Below are positions 32,255 to 41,818 of a stretch of 64,000 nt of DNA, one piece after another. The notes under the pieces were generated by a model, which made no database searches, was not told the origin of the DNA, and worked only from the letters and a program-made list of their open reading frames with translations. A program made the position numbers and the translations under genes. This DNA is from Kitasatospora sp. MAP5-34 (lineage in GTDB: Bacteria > Actinomycetota > Actinomycetes > Streptomycetales > Streptomycetaceae). Location of the stretch: the NCBI RefSeq assembly GCF_029894335.1, contig NZ_JARXZC010000009.1, forward strand, positions 1-64,000, in the 5' to 3' direction. Each line of letters starts with the position of its first letter. The stretch's first letter is position 1.

Positions 32255-33151
32255 TCAGTAACGGTCGAGGGTGGGGATCGGTGCGGCGGCGGAACCCGAG
32301 AGACCGAGCGTGGCGTCGTACGCCTTCTTCCAGTCGCCGTTGTCCTCGTGGGCCTTGATGGAGTTGTTGATGGCGTCCCGGAGCGCCTTGTCGTCCTTGC
32401 CCAGGCCGATGCCGTACGGCTCCTGGGAGAACGGCTTGCCGATCACCTTGAGCTTGCCGGGGTTCTTGGCGGCGAAGCCCTTGAGGATGGTGTCGTCGGT
32501 GGTGACCGCGTCGACCTCGTTGGTGAGCAGCTTGTCCACGCACTGCGCGTAGGTGTCGTACGTGACGGTCTTGCCGCCGAGCGAGTTGATCCGGTCGATC
32601 GAGGTGGAGCCGGCCACCGAGCAGACGGTCTTGCCCTTGATGGAGTCGCTGCCGGTGATGTCGGTGTTGCTCTTGAGTACCAGCAGGTCCTGGCCGGCCA
32701 CGTAGTAGGGCCCGGCGAACGAGACGGACTTCTTGCGCTCGTCGTTGATGGTGTAGGTGCCGACGTAGTAGTCGATCTGGCCGCCGGAGATCGCGGTCTC
32801 GCGGTTGGCCGTGACGATCGTCTTCCAGTTGATCTGGTCGGGCGTGAAGCCGAGGTCGGCCGCGACCATCTTGGCGATCTCGATGTCGAAACCGTTGCGG
32901 GTGTTGGTCGTCAGGTCCTCGAAGCCCAGGAACGGCTGGTCGGCCTTGGCACCGATGGTCAGCTTGCCCGCCTGCTTGGCCTTGACCCAGGTCGGCGAGG
33001 AGTCCAGCTTGAAGCCGGTGTTCACCTGGTACGTCGGGAGCTGCGGGGCGCCGGGGGGAGCCGCGTTCGGCGACCCGCTCTTGCCGCAGGCGGCGACGGC
33101 GGTCAGCGCGAGCACCGACATGGCGGCGGCGATGGTGCGACGAGTCCTCAT
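32255..33151 (-). CDS. gluB: glutamate-binding lipoprotein GluB
   Basis: This 298-residue type-3 periplasmic binding protein has a lipoprotein signal (LALTAVAACGKS; lipobox Val-Ala-Ala-Cys) followed by a short linker and the two-lobed binding domain. FDIEIAKMVAADLGF and the TYTINDERKKSVSFAGPYY stretch are typical of the glutamate/aspartate class. GAGGAGA lies 9 nt before the chosen ATG; upstream in-frame codons code for a Pro/Arg-rich run with no signal. A 154-bp gap, longer than the others in the operon, separates it from gluA and may hold an internal promoter or processing site that raises binding-protein output. Confidence 0.93.
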   Translation of the reverse strand: MRTRRTIAAAMSVLALTAVAACGKSGSPNAAPPGAPQLPTYQVNTGFKLDSSPTWVKAKQAGKLTIGAKADQPFLGFEDLTTNTRNGFDIEIAKMVAADLGFTPDQINWKTIVTANRETAISGGQIDYYVGTYTINDERKKSVSFAGPYYVAGQDLLVLKSNTDITGSDSIKGKTVCSVAGSTSIDRINSLGGKTVTYDTYAQCVDKLLTNEVDAVTTDDTILKGFAAKNPGKLKVIGKPFSQEPYGIGLGKDDKALRDAINNSIKAHEDNGDWKKAYDATLGLSGSAAAPIPTLDRY

Positions 33152-33305
33152 GAGGGTCTGTTCTCCTCGGTCTTGGCCACGGGTCAACCGGGCACTTCGG
33201 GGCTTGGGTTCCGGGTCGGGCGCGGCACGACGTACCGGCCGGTCGGCCGGACACGCCCTCGGGCCCGTGCCCCGGAGCAGCACTGACGCTAGATCAGGGT
33301 GGTGC

Positions 33306-34073
33306 TCAGTGGTGAAGGATCTTGGAAAGGAAGTCCTTCGCGCGGTCACTGCGGGGCGCGGTGAAGAAGGCCTCGGGGGTGTTCTCCTCGACGATGCGGC
33401 CGTCGGCCATGAAGAGCACGCGGTTGGCGGCGGAGCGGGCGAAGCCCATCTCGTGGGTGACCACCACCATCGTCATGCCCTCGGCGGCGAGCGAGCGCAT
33501 CACCTCCAGGACCTCGTTGATCATCTCGGGGTCCAGCGCGGAGGTCGGCTCGTCGAAGAGCATCACCTTGGGGTTCATGGCCAGCGCGCGGGCGATGGCG
33601 ACCCGCTGCTGCTGGCCGCCGGAGAGCTGGGCGGGCAGCTTGTCGGCCTGCGCGGCCACGCCGACCCGCTCCAGCAGCGCGCGGGCGGTCTCCTCGGCCT
33701 GGGTGCGCGGGATCTTCCGCACCTTCACCTGGCCGAGCACCACGTTCTCCAGCACGGTCTTGTGGGCGAAGAGGTTGAAGCTCTGGAAGACCATCCCGAC
33801 CTCGGCCCGGAGCTTGGCCAACTCCTTACCCTCGGCGGGCAGCGGGTGGCCGTCCAGGGTGATCGTCCCGGAGTCGACCGTCTCCAGCCGGTTGATCGTC
33901 CGGCAGAGCGTGGACTTGCCCGAGCCCGACGGGCCGATCAGCACCACGACCTCGCCCTGCACGATCTCCAGGTTGATGTCCTGCAGCACGTGCAGCGCCC
34001 CGAAGTGCTTGTTTACGCCGCTGAGCACCACCAGGGGGGAAGGACGCGAGTCGCTGGGGGTGGTCTCGGTCAT
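33306..34073 (-). CDS. gluA: glutamate ABC transporter ATPase GluA
   Basis: This 255-residue ABC ATPase has Walker [10 protein letters not shown], signature [15 protein letters not shown], Walker [15 protein letters not shown] and the H-loop [11 protein letters not shown], typical of GlnQ-type importers. The start at MTETTPSD has GAGGGA eight nt upstream and is preferred over an ATG 42 nt earlier. It is the first gene of the operon, divergent from the two-component genes. Confidence 0.94.
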   Translation of the reverse strand: MTETTPSDSRPSPLVVLSGVNKHFGALHVLQDINLEIVQGEVVVLIGPSGSGKSTLCRTINRLETVDSGTITLDGHPLPAEGKELAKLRAEVGMVFQSFNLFAHKTVLENVVLGQVKVRKIPRTQAEETARALLERVGVAAQADKLPAQLSGGQQQRVAIARALAMNPKVMLFDEPTSALDPEMINEVLEVMRSLAAEGMTMVVVTHEMGFARSAANRVLFMADGRIVEENTPEAFFTAPRSDRAKDFLSKILHH

Positions 34074-34421
34074 CGCGGATAGCTCCCTCGGATCTGACCC
34101 CGGGTCAACTCCCATGGGTCGCAGTGCTGGTGGTGCTGGTCGTGCGGGCGCTGGTCCTACAGGTGCTGGTCCGGGGGCCGAGAGCCGGCGGAGCCCGCAG
34201 CCCCCGGTGGGCCGACCCTAGAAGGCCTGACCATGTCACGTCTGCCGATCTGAGCGGAACTTGAGCATCACGATCCGGCCACACCGTCCCCACACGGCCC
34301 CCCGAGCGTGTCCAGGGGCGGTGGCCCCGTGACAGGAAGCGCGGACTGGACAATACTCCGCAAGGACCGGGCCCACCCCGGAGCCCTGACATGCTGGAAC
34401 AGCCCACGAAAGGAGGCCGGG
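34074..34421. other. divergent promoter region gluA / gluR
   Basis: This 348-bp gap holds the two divergent promoters and the probable target of the regulator. Low-complexity GGTGCTGGT repeats occupy about 34127-34172. I see no clear tandem response-regulator sites and no extra gene. Confidence 0.4.
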
Positions 34422-35204
34422 ATGCGCTTGCTCCTCGTCGAGGACGACGAACGGGTCGCCGCAGCGCTGGTCGCGGTGCTGAGCCGGCACGGCTTCCAGG
34501 TCCGCCATGCCCGCAGCGGGCACGAGGCACTGGACGCACTCGTGCCGGACGGCAGCGACCCGTACCGGGTCGTGCTGCTCGACCTCGGCCTGCCCGACCG
34601 GGACGGCTTCGAGGTGTGCAGCCGGATCCGGGCCCACAGCGGCGTCCCGGTGATCATGGTCACCGCGCGGGCGGACATCCGCTCCCGGATCCACGGCCTC
34701 AACCTGGGCGCCGACGACTACGTCACCAAGCCGTACGACATGGGCGAGCTCCTCGCCCGGATCCACGCCGTGGCCCGCCGTGGCATCGCCGCCGGGCCCG
34801 AACAGGGACCGGACGAGCAGCCCGCCCAGCCCGGACCACTGGAGTCGCGCGGCATCAGCATCGACCGCGAGCGCCGCCGGGTCAGCGTGCAGGGCCGCGA
34901 CGTACCGCTCACCCGCAAGGAGTTCGACCTGCTCGCCCTGCTCGCGCAGAGTCCCGGCGTGGTCTACCGGCGCGAGCAGATCTTCAGCGAGGTCTGGCGC
35001 AGCGGCTGGGAGGGCAACGGGCGCACCCTCGAGGTGCACATCGGCTCGCTGCGCACCAAGCTGGCCCTGCCCGGTCTGGTCGAGGCCGTCCGGGGCGTCG
35101 GCTACCGGCTGATCCCGGAGCAGCCCGCCGAGCCCGAGGGGCCTGCCGCCACCGTGCCCGGCGCTGCCGAAAAGCCCGCCGACGGTACCGAAGCGGAGCG
35201 CTGA
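34422..35204 (+). CDS. gluR: OmpR-family response regulator, GluR-like
   Basis: This 260-residue regulator has a receiver domain (acidic pair EDD, phospho-acceptor Asp54 in VLLDLGLPDRDG, Lys in TKPYD) and an OmpR-type winged helix (TRKEFDLLALLAQSPG to VRGVGYRLI, about residues 160-230), then an Ala/Pro/Glu tail. AAAGGAGG lies 7 nt before the ATG. Its position divergent from gluABCD matches GluR of S. coelicolor, reported to control that operon in response to extracellular glutamate. The kinase gene starts 7 nt downstream. Confidence 0.85.
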   Translation: MRLLLVEDDERVAAALVAVLSRHGFQVRHARSGHEALDALVPDGSDPYRVVLLDLGLPDRDGFEVCSRIRAHSGVPVIMVTARADIRSRIHGLNLGADDYVTKPYDMGELLARIHAVARRGIAAGPEQGPDEQPAQPGPLESRGISIDRERRRVSVQGRDVPLTRKEFDLLALLAQSPGVVYRREQIFSEVWRSGWEGNGRTLEVHIGSLRTKLALPGLVEAVRGVGYRLIPEQPAEPEGPAATVPGAAEKPADGTEAER

Positions 35205-35210
35205 CCGCTC

Positions 35211-36638
35211 GTGCGCAACCGTCTGCTCGGCATCCTGCTCTCCCTGATGGCCTGCGTCCTAGCCGCGCTCGGGGTGCCGCTTGGCGTCGCCATCGCGGCC
35301 GCCGAGCAGAGCCGGGTGGAGGTCGACCGGATCGACGACGCGGCGCGTTTCGCCCAGGACCTGCCCACCGCCGGTCAGCCGACCGTGGGCGCCGCGCTGA
35401 AGGGCGACTCCACGCCCGCCCCCGGTGACACCGGCCGCGTACACGCGCTGGCCGCCGAGGCCGCCCGGTACTACGAGCTGTACGGCATCCGGGTCGGGGT
35501 CTTCCACCGGGACGGCAGCGCGGTCGCCATCGCCCCCGCCGACTGGCGGCTGCCCCGAACCGGGCGCGGTGTCGAGGCGTTCCAGGAGGCGCTGGACGGG
35601 CGGCGCAGCCACAACCCGCTCCAGGTCTGGCCGTGGACACCGGACCGCACCCTCACCGTCGCGGCCCCCGTGGTCCGGGACGGCGACGTGATCGCGGTGG
35701 TGCTCACCGAGTCCCCCACCGGGCCGCTGCGTTCCCGGGTGCTGCACCGTCTGCTGCTGCTCGGCGGCGGTGAGTCGCTCGCCATGATCGCCGCGATCCT
35801 GCTCGCGGTGCGGCTCACCGGTTGGGTGCTGCGTCCCGTCCGCACCCTGGACCGGGCCGCCCACGACATCTCCACCGGCCGGATGAACGCCCGGGTCGCG
35901 GCGAGCATCGGCCCGCCCGAACTCCGGCGACTGGCCCGTTCGTTCAACGACATGGCGGACAACGTGCTGCTCGCCCTGGACCAGCAGCGGGCCTTCGTCG
36001 CCGACGCCTCCCACCAGCTGCGCAACCCACTCGCGGCGCTGCTGCTCCGGGTCGAGCTGCTCGGCATGGAACTGCCCGAGGGCCACGACAACGAGCTCGC
36101 CGGAGTCCGGGAGGAGGGGGTCAGGCTGGCCCGGGTGCTGGACGACCTGCTCGGCCTGGCGACCGCCGAACACGCCAGGCCGGTGCCCGAGTGCGTCGAC
36201 CTCACGGCGCTGGTGCTCAGCCGGATCGATGCCTGGCGGCCGGTCGCCGAGCAGCGTGGCATCCGCCTCGACTGGGAGGGCCCGGCGCTGGCGGTCGGCC
36301 TGGCCGACCCGATCGGGCTCGGCAGCGCGCTGGACGCGGTGCTCGACAACGCGCTCAAGTTCACCCCGGCCGGGGAACACGTCCGGCTCGGCATCGAGAC
36401 CACCAAGCGGGAGATCAGCGTGACGGTCTCCGACGCCGGCCCCGGCCTCACCGAGGAGGAGCTGGCCCGGGTCGGCGACCGCTTCTGGCGGAGCCCCCGG
36501 CACCAGAACGTGGACGGCTCCGGGCTCGGACTCTCGATCGCCCGTACCCTGCTGCTGGCCGGCGGCGGCTCGCTCGACTTCGCCCCTGTGGAGCCCACCG
36601 GCCTGGCCGTCCGGCTCACGGTGCCCCGGCCTCGGTAG
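35211..36638 (+). CDS. gluK: sensor histidine kinase, GluK-like
   Basis: This 475-residue membrane kinase has an N-terminal helix (LLGILLSLMACVLAALGVPLGVAIA), an extracytoplasmic sensor of about 150 residues, a second helix (about residues 182-205), HAMP, HisKA with His268 in DASHQLRNPLAALL, and HATPase with DNALKFTP, DAGPGLTEEEL and GSGLGLSIA. It is the partner of the adjacent regulator; glutamate sensing is inferred from synteny. The GTG start is 7 nt after gluR, so the pair is co-translated. Confidence 0.86.
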   Translation: MRNRLLGILLSLMACVLAALGVPLGVAIAAAEQSRVEVDRIDDAARFAQDLPTAGQPTVGAALKGDSTPAPGDTGRVHALAAEAARYYELYGIRVGVFHRDGSAVAIAPADWRLPRTGRGVEAFQEALDGRRSHNPLQVWPWTPDRTLTVAAPVVRDGDVIAVVLTESPTGPLRSRVLHRLLLLGGGESLAMIAAILLAVRLTGWVLRPVRTLDRAAHDISTGRMNARVAASIGPPELRRLARSFNDMADNVLLALDQQRAFVADASHQLRNPLAALLLRVELLGMELPEGHDNELAGVREEGVRLARVLDDLLGLATAEHARPVPECVDLTALVLSRIDAWRPVAEQRGIRLDWEGPALAVGLADPIGLGSALDAVLDNALKFTPAGEHVRLGIETTKREISVTVSDAGPGLTEEELARVGDRFWRSPRHQNVDGSGLGLSIARTLLLAGGGSLDFAPVEPTGLAVRLTVPRPR

Positions 36639-36681
36639 GGCCGGCCTCGGTAGGGTCGGCCGGAGCCGGGGTCTGCCGGAG

Positions 36682-37692
36682 CTAGGGCTTCACGGAGGTG
36701 TAGTAGCGCCGGGCGCCTTCGTGCAGGGGCAGTGGGTCGGTGTAGACGGCGGTCCTGAGGTCCACCAGCTGGGCGGCGTGCACCCTGGCGCCGATCAGGT
36801 CCCGGCTGTCCAGCACCGCCCTGGTGATCCCCTCCACCAGCCGGGGGTCCACGTCGTCCCGGGTGACCAGCAGGTTCGGCACCGCGAGGGTCGCCACCGC
36901 GGTCTGGGCGGGGTACGCCTTCGGGTAGGCGTCGGCCGGGATGGTCGCGGCCCGGTACGCGTCGGTGCCGCCGCCCTCCTGCTGCTGCACCGCCTCGGCG
37001 AGATCACCGAGCGGGACGATCCGGATCGGGAACTGGTTGGAGAGGTCCGTCAGCGCGCTGGTCGGCAGGCCACCGGACCAGAAGAACGCGTCCAGCTTCC
37101 CGGCGCGCAGCTGGTCGGCGGCGTCGCCGACCCCCAACTGCGCGGGGGTGATGTCCCGGTCCGGGTCCAGCCCGGCGGAGGCCAGCAGCCGCCGGGTCAC
37201 CAGGTTCACCCCGGACAGGCTCTGGCCCACCCCCACCCGCAAGCCCTTGAGGTCCGCCGCCCGCCGCACCGGCGAGTCCGCCGGGACCACCAGCTGCAGG
37301 TAGTCGTCGTAGAGCCGGGCGATGGCCCGCAGCCGGGGCTTGCCGGGGCCCTGGTACTCGGCGACGGCGTCGGCGGTCGCTATCGCGAACGAGTCCCGGC
37401 CCGAGGCCACCCGCTCCAGGTTGTCGATCGACCCCTCGGAACGGTCCAGCCGCAGCCGGACCCCGGGCATCGCGGTGGTCAGGTAGTCGCGCAGCAGCTG
37501 GCCGTAGTTGTCGTAGACGCCGCTCTCCACACCGGTGGCGAACCCGCTCTCGCCCGTGGGGTAGCCGGCCGAGCCGCCCGAGGAGAGCCACCACCCGCCG
37601 ATCGCGCCCGTCACCAGCAGCAACGCGGCCACGGCCCGGCAGAGCCGGCTGTGGGCGGTGGCACGCAGCAGGGCGCCGGGGGTGGAGGTCAT
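36682..37692 (-). CDS. TAXI-family solute-binding protein, orphan
   Basis: This 336-residue protein has an N-terminal signal anchor (AVAALLLVTGAIGGWWLSSG) and a TAXI/TRAP-type binding domain (ATGVESGVYDNYGQLLRDYL, then LKGLRVGVGQSLSGVNLVTRRLL). The family binds small organic acids, including glutamate in some members, for TRAP transporters. No TRAP permease genes are adjacent. It converges on gluK with a 43-nt gap. A role as an extracytoplasmic ligand-binding partner of the kinase is an inference. Confidence 0.85.
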   Translation of the reverse strand: MTSTPGALLRATAHSRLCRAVAALLLVTGAIGGWWLSSGGSAGYPTGESGFATGVESGVYDNYGQLLRDYLTTAMPGVRLRLDRSEGSIDNLERVASGRDSFAIATADAVAEYQGPGKPRLRAIARLYDDYLQLVVPADSPVRRAADLKGLRVGVGQSLSGVNLVTRRLLASAGLDPDRDITPAQLGVGDAADQLRAGKLDAFFWSGGLPTSALTDLSNQFPIRIVPLGDLAEAVQQQEGGGTDAYRAATIPADAYPKAYPAQTAVATLAVPNLLVTRDDVDPRLVEGITRAVLDSRDLIGARVHAAQLVDLRTAVYTDPLPLHEGARRYYTSVKP

Positions 37693-37768
37693 GCGCTGGA
37701 GTGTGCCAGGCCCGGGCCGCGAACGGGAGAGGGTGACGGGTGCGGACCGTGCTCTCGCACTCTTCTCG

Positions 37769-37774
37769 TACTCT
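37769..37774 (+). promoter_or_regulatory. -10 hexamer TACTCT, candidate leaderless promoter of miaB
   Basis: TACTCT ends 7 nt before the GTG chosen for miaB, and no ribosome binding site is present. Confidence 0.5.
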
Positions 37775-37781
37775 TGGGTCC

Positions 37782-39275
37782 GTGGGTACGAGCCAGGATT
37801 CCAAGAGCTACAAGGTCGTCACGTACGGCTGTCAGATGAACGTCCACGACTCCGAGCGCCTCTCCGGGCTGCTGGAGGACGCCGGATACGTCAAGGCCAC
37901 CCAGGAGGGTGATCCCGACCTGGTGGTCTTCAACACCTGCGCGGTGCGCGAGAACGCCGACAACAAGCTGTACGGCAACCTCGGGCAGCTCGCGCCGGCG
38001 AAGACCCGGAACAAGGACATGCAGATCGCCGTCGGCGGGTGCCTGGCGCAGAAGGACCGCGACACCATCGTGCGCAAGGCGCCGTGGGTCGACGTGGTCT
38101 TCGGCACCCACAACATCGGGCACCTGCCCGCGCTGCTGGAGCGGGCCCGGATCGAGCAGCAGGCCCAGGTGGAGATCCTGGAGTCGCTGGAGACCTTCCC
38201 CTCCACACTGCCCACCCGCCGTGAGTCGGCGTACGCGGCCTGGGTCGCGATCTCGGTCGGCTGCAACAACACCTGCACCTTCTGCATCGTCCCCGCGCTG
38301 CGCGGCAAGGAGGAGGACCGCCGCCCCGGTGACGTCCTCGCCGAGATCGAGGCGCTGGTCGGCGAGGGCGTCATCGAGGTCACGCTGCTCGGTCAGAACG
38401 TCAACTCCTACGGCTCCGACCTGGGCGACCGCGAGGCGTTCTCCAAGCTGCTGCGGGCCGCCGGGCAGATCGACGGTCTGGAGCGGATCCGCTTCACCTC
38501 GCCGCACCCGCGCGACTTCACCGACGACGTGATCGCCGCGATGGCCGAGACCCCGAACGTGATGCACCAGCTGCACATGCCGATGCAGTCCGGTTCGGAC
38601 AAGGTGCTCAAGGCGATGAAGCGCTCGTACCGGCAGGAACGGTTCCTCGGCATCATCGAGAAGGTTCGGGCCGCGATGCCGGACGCCGCGATCTCCACCG
38701 ACATCATCGTCGGCTTCCCCGGCGAGACCGAGGAGGACTTCGAGCAGACCATGCACGCGGTCCGCGAGGCGCGCTTCGCCAACGCCTTCACCTTCCAGTA
38801 CTCCAAGCGGCCCGGCACCCCCGCCGCCGAGATGGACGACCAGATCCCCAAGACCGTGGTGCAGGAGCGCTACAACCGGCTGATCGCCCTCCAGGAGGAG
38901 ATCTCCTGGGAGGAGAACAAGAAGCAGGTCGGCCGCACGCTGGAGGTCCTGGTCGCCGAGGGCGAGGGCAAGAAGGACGACCGTACGGACCGGCTCTCCG
39001 GCCGCGCCCCCGACAACCGGCTGGTGCACTTCACGCGGCCGACGTCGCCGGTCCGCCCGGGTGACGTGGTGACGGTCGAGATCACCTACGCGGCCCCGCA
39101 CCACCTGCTCGCCGAGGGCCCGACCCTCGCCGTCCGCCGCACCCGCGCGGGCGACGCCTGGGAGAAGCGGCAGGCGGCCCCGGCCGCGAAGCCGGCCGGG
39201 GTGATGCTCGGGCTGCCGACGATCGGCGCGCCCGTGCCCGTGCCTCCGGCGGCTGGTGGCTGCTGCGGCGATTGA
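37782..39275 (+). CDS. miaB: tRNA-2-methylthio-N6-isopentenyladenosine37 synthase MiaB
   Basis: This radical-SAM methylthiotransferase of about 497 residues has the UPF0004 cluster cysteines ([30 protein letters not shown]), the radical-SAM motif CNNTCTFC near residue 165, and a TRAM domain followed by a Pro/Ala tail ending in GGCCGD. It methylthiolates the i6A37 made by MiaA, encoded 1.3 kb downstream. The GTG is chosen because homology begins at [17 protein letters not shown] and a -10 hexamer sits directly before it; the frame is open 14 codons further. Confidence 0.96.
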   Translation: MGTSQDSKSYKVVTYGCQMNVHDSERLSGLLEDAGYVKATQEGDPDLVVFNTCAVRENADNKLYGNLGQLAPAKTRNKDMQIAVGGCLAQKDRDTIVRKAPWVDVVFGTHNIGHLPALLERARIEQQAQVEILESLETFPSTLPTRRESAYAAWVAISVGCNNTCTFCIVPALRGKEEDRRPGDVLAEIEALVGEGVIEVTLLGQNVNSYGSDLGDREAFSKLLRAAGQIDGLERIRFTSPHPRDFTDDVIAAMAETPNVMHQLHMPMQSGSDKVLKAMKRSYRQERFLGIIEKVRAAMPDAAISTDIIVGFPGETEEDFEQTMHAVREARFANAFTFQYSKRPGTPAAEMDDQIPKTVVQERYNRLIALQEEISWEENKKQVGRTLEVLVAEGEGKKDDRTDRLSGRAPDNRLVHFTRPTSPVRPGDVVTVEITYAAPHHLLAEGPTLAVRRTRAGDAWEKRQAAPAAKPAGVMLGLPTIGAPVPVPPAAGGCCGD

Positions 39276-39303
39276 GGCTCACGTACAGGACGGGGGTACC
39301 TGG

Positions 39304-39401
39304 CAGGGGCGCGCTTGACTTACTGCGTGCGCGACCAGGGCACGACGTACGTTGGCGGTTGCGCGCGTACGCAGTTGATCCAACAGGGCCCCGCGCCCCT
39401 G
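39304..39401. repeat. palindromic repeat of the GGGGCGCGGGG family, copy 2
   Basis: The outer arms are caggggcgcg (39304) and cgcgcccctg (to 39401). Inner imperfect arms contain ctgcgtgcgcg and cgcgcgtacgcag. It lies directly downstream of miaB and is degenerate compared with the copies at 47385 and 56656. Confidence 0.7.
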
Positions 39402-39449
39402 TTGTAGTTGCCGTAGGCGGTCACACGGCTGCTCGCTAGAGTGATCCGC

Positions 39450-40148
39450 ATGCTTGTTGCCGCCGCCGTCTGCCCATGCCCGCCGTTGCTCGTGCCCGAG
39501 GTCGCCGCCGGGGCGGCTCCTGAACTGGAGCCGCTGCGGGCGGCCTGTGCGGAGGCGCTCGGCGAGTTGCTGGCGTCCGGGGCCGAGCTGATCGTGGTGG
39601 TCGGGACCGGGCCCGCACCGGAGGTCTGGACCGAGGGTGGGGCGGGGTCGTTCCACCGGTACGGCGTCGAGCTGGCGGTCCGGCTGCCTTCGGGCGGGGT
39701 GGACGGGCCCGAACTGCCGTCCTCGCTCACCGTCGGCGCCTGGCTGCTCGACCGGGCCGGTGCGGCGCTGCCCACGCACGCCTGTGCCGTACCCGTCGAC
39801 GCCGCGCCCGACCGGATGCTCGGCCTCGGCCGGGGCCTGGCCGAACTCGCCGACCGGGTCGGGCTGCTGGTGCTCGGCGACGGCAGCGCCCGCCGGTCGG
39901 TGAAGGCCCCCGGCTACCTGGACGAGCGCGCCGAGGGTTACGACGTGGCGGCGGCGCAGACACTGGCCACCGCCGATGTCGAAGCCCTGGCGGCGCTCGA
40001 CCCGGTGCTCTCCGCCGAACTGCTGGCGGACGGCCGGGCGCCCTGGCAGGTGCTCGCCGGCGCCGCACGCGGAGCCGGGCTCGGCGCCCGGCTGCGCTAT
40101 GACGACGCGCCCTACGGCGTCGGCTACTTCGTCGCCTCCTGGAGCTGA
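39450..40148 (+). CDS. class III extradiol dioxygenase subunit B-like protein
   Basis: This 232-residue soluble protein has the LigB-like fold. The N-terminal motif is PCPPLLVPEV, where active LigB-type enzymes have a metal-binding His (PHPPLL). The later stretch APGYLDERAEGYD and the C-terminal APYGVGYFVASW are typical of the actinobacterial group found between miaB and miaA. The missing His argues against dioxygenase activity. A TAGAGT hexamer ends 7 nt before the ATG, suggesting a leaderless mRNA. Confidence 0.78.
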   Translation: MLVAAAVCPCPPLLVPEVAAGAAPELEPLRAACAEALGELLASGAELIVVVGTGPAPEVWTEGGAGSFHRYGVELAVRLPSGGVDGPELPSSLTVGAWLLDRAGAALPTHACAVPVDAAPDRMLGLGRGLAELADRVGLLVLGDGSARRSVKAPGYLDERAEGYDVAAAQTLATADVEALAALDPVLSAELLADGRAPWQVLAGAARGAGLGARLRYDDAPYGVGYFVASWS

Positions 40149-40201
40149 CTGGAGCCTCCTGGAGCCGGTTCGAGCCGGCGCAGTCGGTCCGCCGGTCGGC
40201 G

Positions 40202-40450
40202 TCAGGACGCTGCGGGGCCCTGGCCGTTGCCCTCGTCCTTGGGCTTGGCCGCGAAGTGGTCGACCGCGTCCTTGGCCTTGCTGGTGCCGTGCTCGATCTT
40301 GTCGCTGTACTTGTGCTTGGTGGCCTTGTCCACCGCCGCGCCGGCCTTCTCCACCACTTCGTCGATCTTCTCGTTGTGCTTGCCCGCGAGCTCGCTGGCC
40401 TTGTCCTTGAGCTCGTCGGCCTTGCCCTTGAGGTTGTCCATCAGGCCCAT
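40202..40450 (-). CDS. MT0933/Rv0909-like antitoxin-family protein
   Basis: This 82-residue, highly charged helical protein is rich in Lys, Asp, Glu and Ala (GLMDNLKGKADELKDKASEL), as in the MT0933 antitoxin family. AGGAGA lies 8 nt before the ATG. No toxin gene is adjacent, so either it is a solitary member or the family label does not reflect function here; a stress-type hydrophilic protein is an alternative. It converges on the LigB-like gene and is divergent from miaA. Confidence 0.7.
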   Translation of the reverse strand: MGLMDNLKGKADELKDKASELAGKHNEKIDEVVEKAGAAVDKATKHKYSDKIEHGTSKAKDAVDHFAAKPKDEGNGQGPAAS

Positions 40451-40615
40451 GGCTGCTGTCTCCTAGTTCGGGTCGGCTGCGTCACCCGGTCCAACGCCTG
40501 GGTCGCCCCGGTCGTTCACGGGCGGCCATCCGGTCGTACCGGGTGAAATCACCCATATCCTTCCACGATCACCTGCCCTGACACGTGTCCGTCGGGCTTT
40601 TGGGAGACTGGGACC

Positions 40616-41578
40616 GTGAGCAGCTCCCAGCCAGTCCCGCCCGGCGCCTCGTCCGGTGCCCCGCCCCGTGTCGTCTCCGTCGTCGGCGCCACCGCCGCCG
40701 GCAAGTCCGATCTGGCCGTCGCCATCGCCGGCAGCCTCGGCGGCGAGGTGATCAACACCGACTCGATGCAGCTCTACCGGGGCATGGACATCGGCACGGC
40801 CAAGCTCACCCAGGAGGAGCGCGGTGGCATCCCGCACCACCTGCTGGACATCTGGGACGTCACGGAGGCGGCCAGCGTCGCCGAGTACCAGCGGCTGGCC
40901 CGCGCCGAGATCGACCGGCTGCTGGCGGCGGGCCGTACGCCCGTCCTGGTCGGCGGCTCCGGGCTGTACGTCCGGGCGGCGATCGACGAGATGGAGTTCC
41001 CCGGTACCGACCCGGCCGTCCGCGCCAGGTTGGACGAGGAGCTGACCGAGGCCGGTTCCGGCGCGCTGCACCTGCGACTGGCCGGGTTGGACCCGGCCGC
41101 CGCTGCCGCCATCCTGCCCAGCAACGGGCGCCGGATCGTCCGGGCCCTGGAGGTCATCGAGATCACCGGCCGGCCGTTCACCGCCAATCTGCCGGGGAAC
41201 ACCGCCGTGTACGAGACGGTGCAGATCGGTGTCCAGGTCCCGCGCCCCGAGCTGGACGAGCGGATCGCGCTCCGGGTGGACCGGATGTGGACGGCGGGGC
41301 TGCTGGACGAGGTGCGCGAACTGGAGAAGGCGGGGCTGCGGGACGGCCTCACGGCGCCCAGGGCGCTGGGCTACCAGCAGGTGCTGGCGTACTTCGCGGG
41401 CGACTGCACCGAGGACGAGGCCCGGGCCGAGACGGTACGGGCGACCAGGCGTTTCGCCCGCCGCCAGGAGTCCTGGTTCCGCCGGGACGACCGCATCCAC
41501 TGGCTCGCCCGCCCGGTCGGCGCGGACCCGGCCGAGCTGCTGGAACGGTCGCTGGAACTGATCCGGAATCAGGTTTAA
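40616..41578 (+). CDS. miaA: tRNA dimethylallyltransferase MiaA
   Basis: This 320-residue enzyme has the P-loop VGATAAGKSDLAVA (about residues 23-36), the catalytic NTDSMQLYRGMDIGTAK segment and the FTANLPGN and RRFARRQ.WFRRD motifs. It transfers a dimethylallyl group to A37 of tRNAs reading UNN codons, making the substrate of MiaB. The start is GTG with no Shine-Dalgarno; a weak GAGACT hexamer ends 6 nt upstream. Confidence 0.96.
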   Translation: MSSSQPVPPGASSGAPPRVVSVVGATAAGKSDLAVAIAGSLGGEVINTDSMQLYRGMDIGTAKLTQEERGGIPHHLLDIWDVTEAASVAEYQRLARAEIDRLLAAGRTPVLVGGSGLYVRAAIDEMEFPGTDPAVRARLDEELTEAGSGALHLRLAGLDPAAAAAILPSNGRRIVRALEVIEITGRPFTANLPGNTAVYETVQIGVQVPRPELDERIALRVDRMWTAGLLDEVRELEKAGLRDGLTAPRALGYQQVLAYFAGDCTEDEARAETVRATRRFARRQESWFRRDDRIHWLARPVGADPAELLERSLELIRNQV

Positions 41579-41818
41579 GGCTGCATTCAGACTCCGTACG
41601 AGCGAATCAAGCCATCGGCCGGTGCATTTGCAGGTGCATGACGAACCGGGGGTTACGGCCGCATCACGTCATGGCCACGGATCACCCGTGTTCCCGGTGG
41701 GACGCCCTGTCGACGGCCCTGGACATGCCATCATCGAGAGCATCAGAGGTCGGTCGCGGGGGCCGGCCTCACCGCTCGCGAGTCCGTGAACTCGTGTCGA
41801 ACCGTCAGGGGAGGCCGC

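Noticed and set aside
34127-34172. GGTGCTGGT repeats in the gluA/gluR gap as possible regulator sites
   Set aside because: They are irregularly spaced, low-complexity G/T sequence with no dyad symmetry; kept only as a note on the region.
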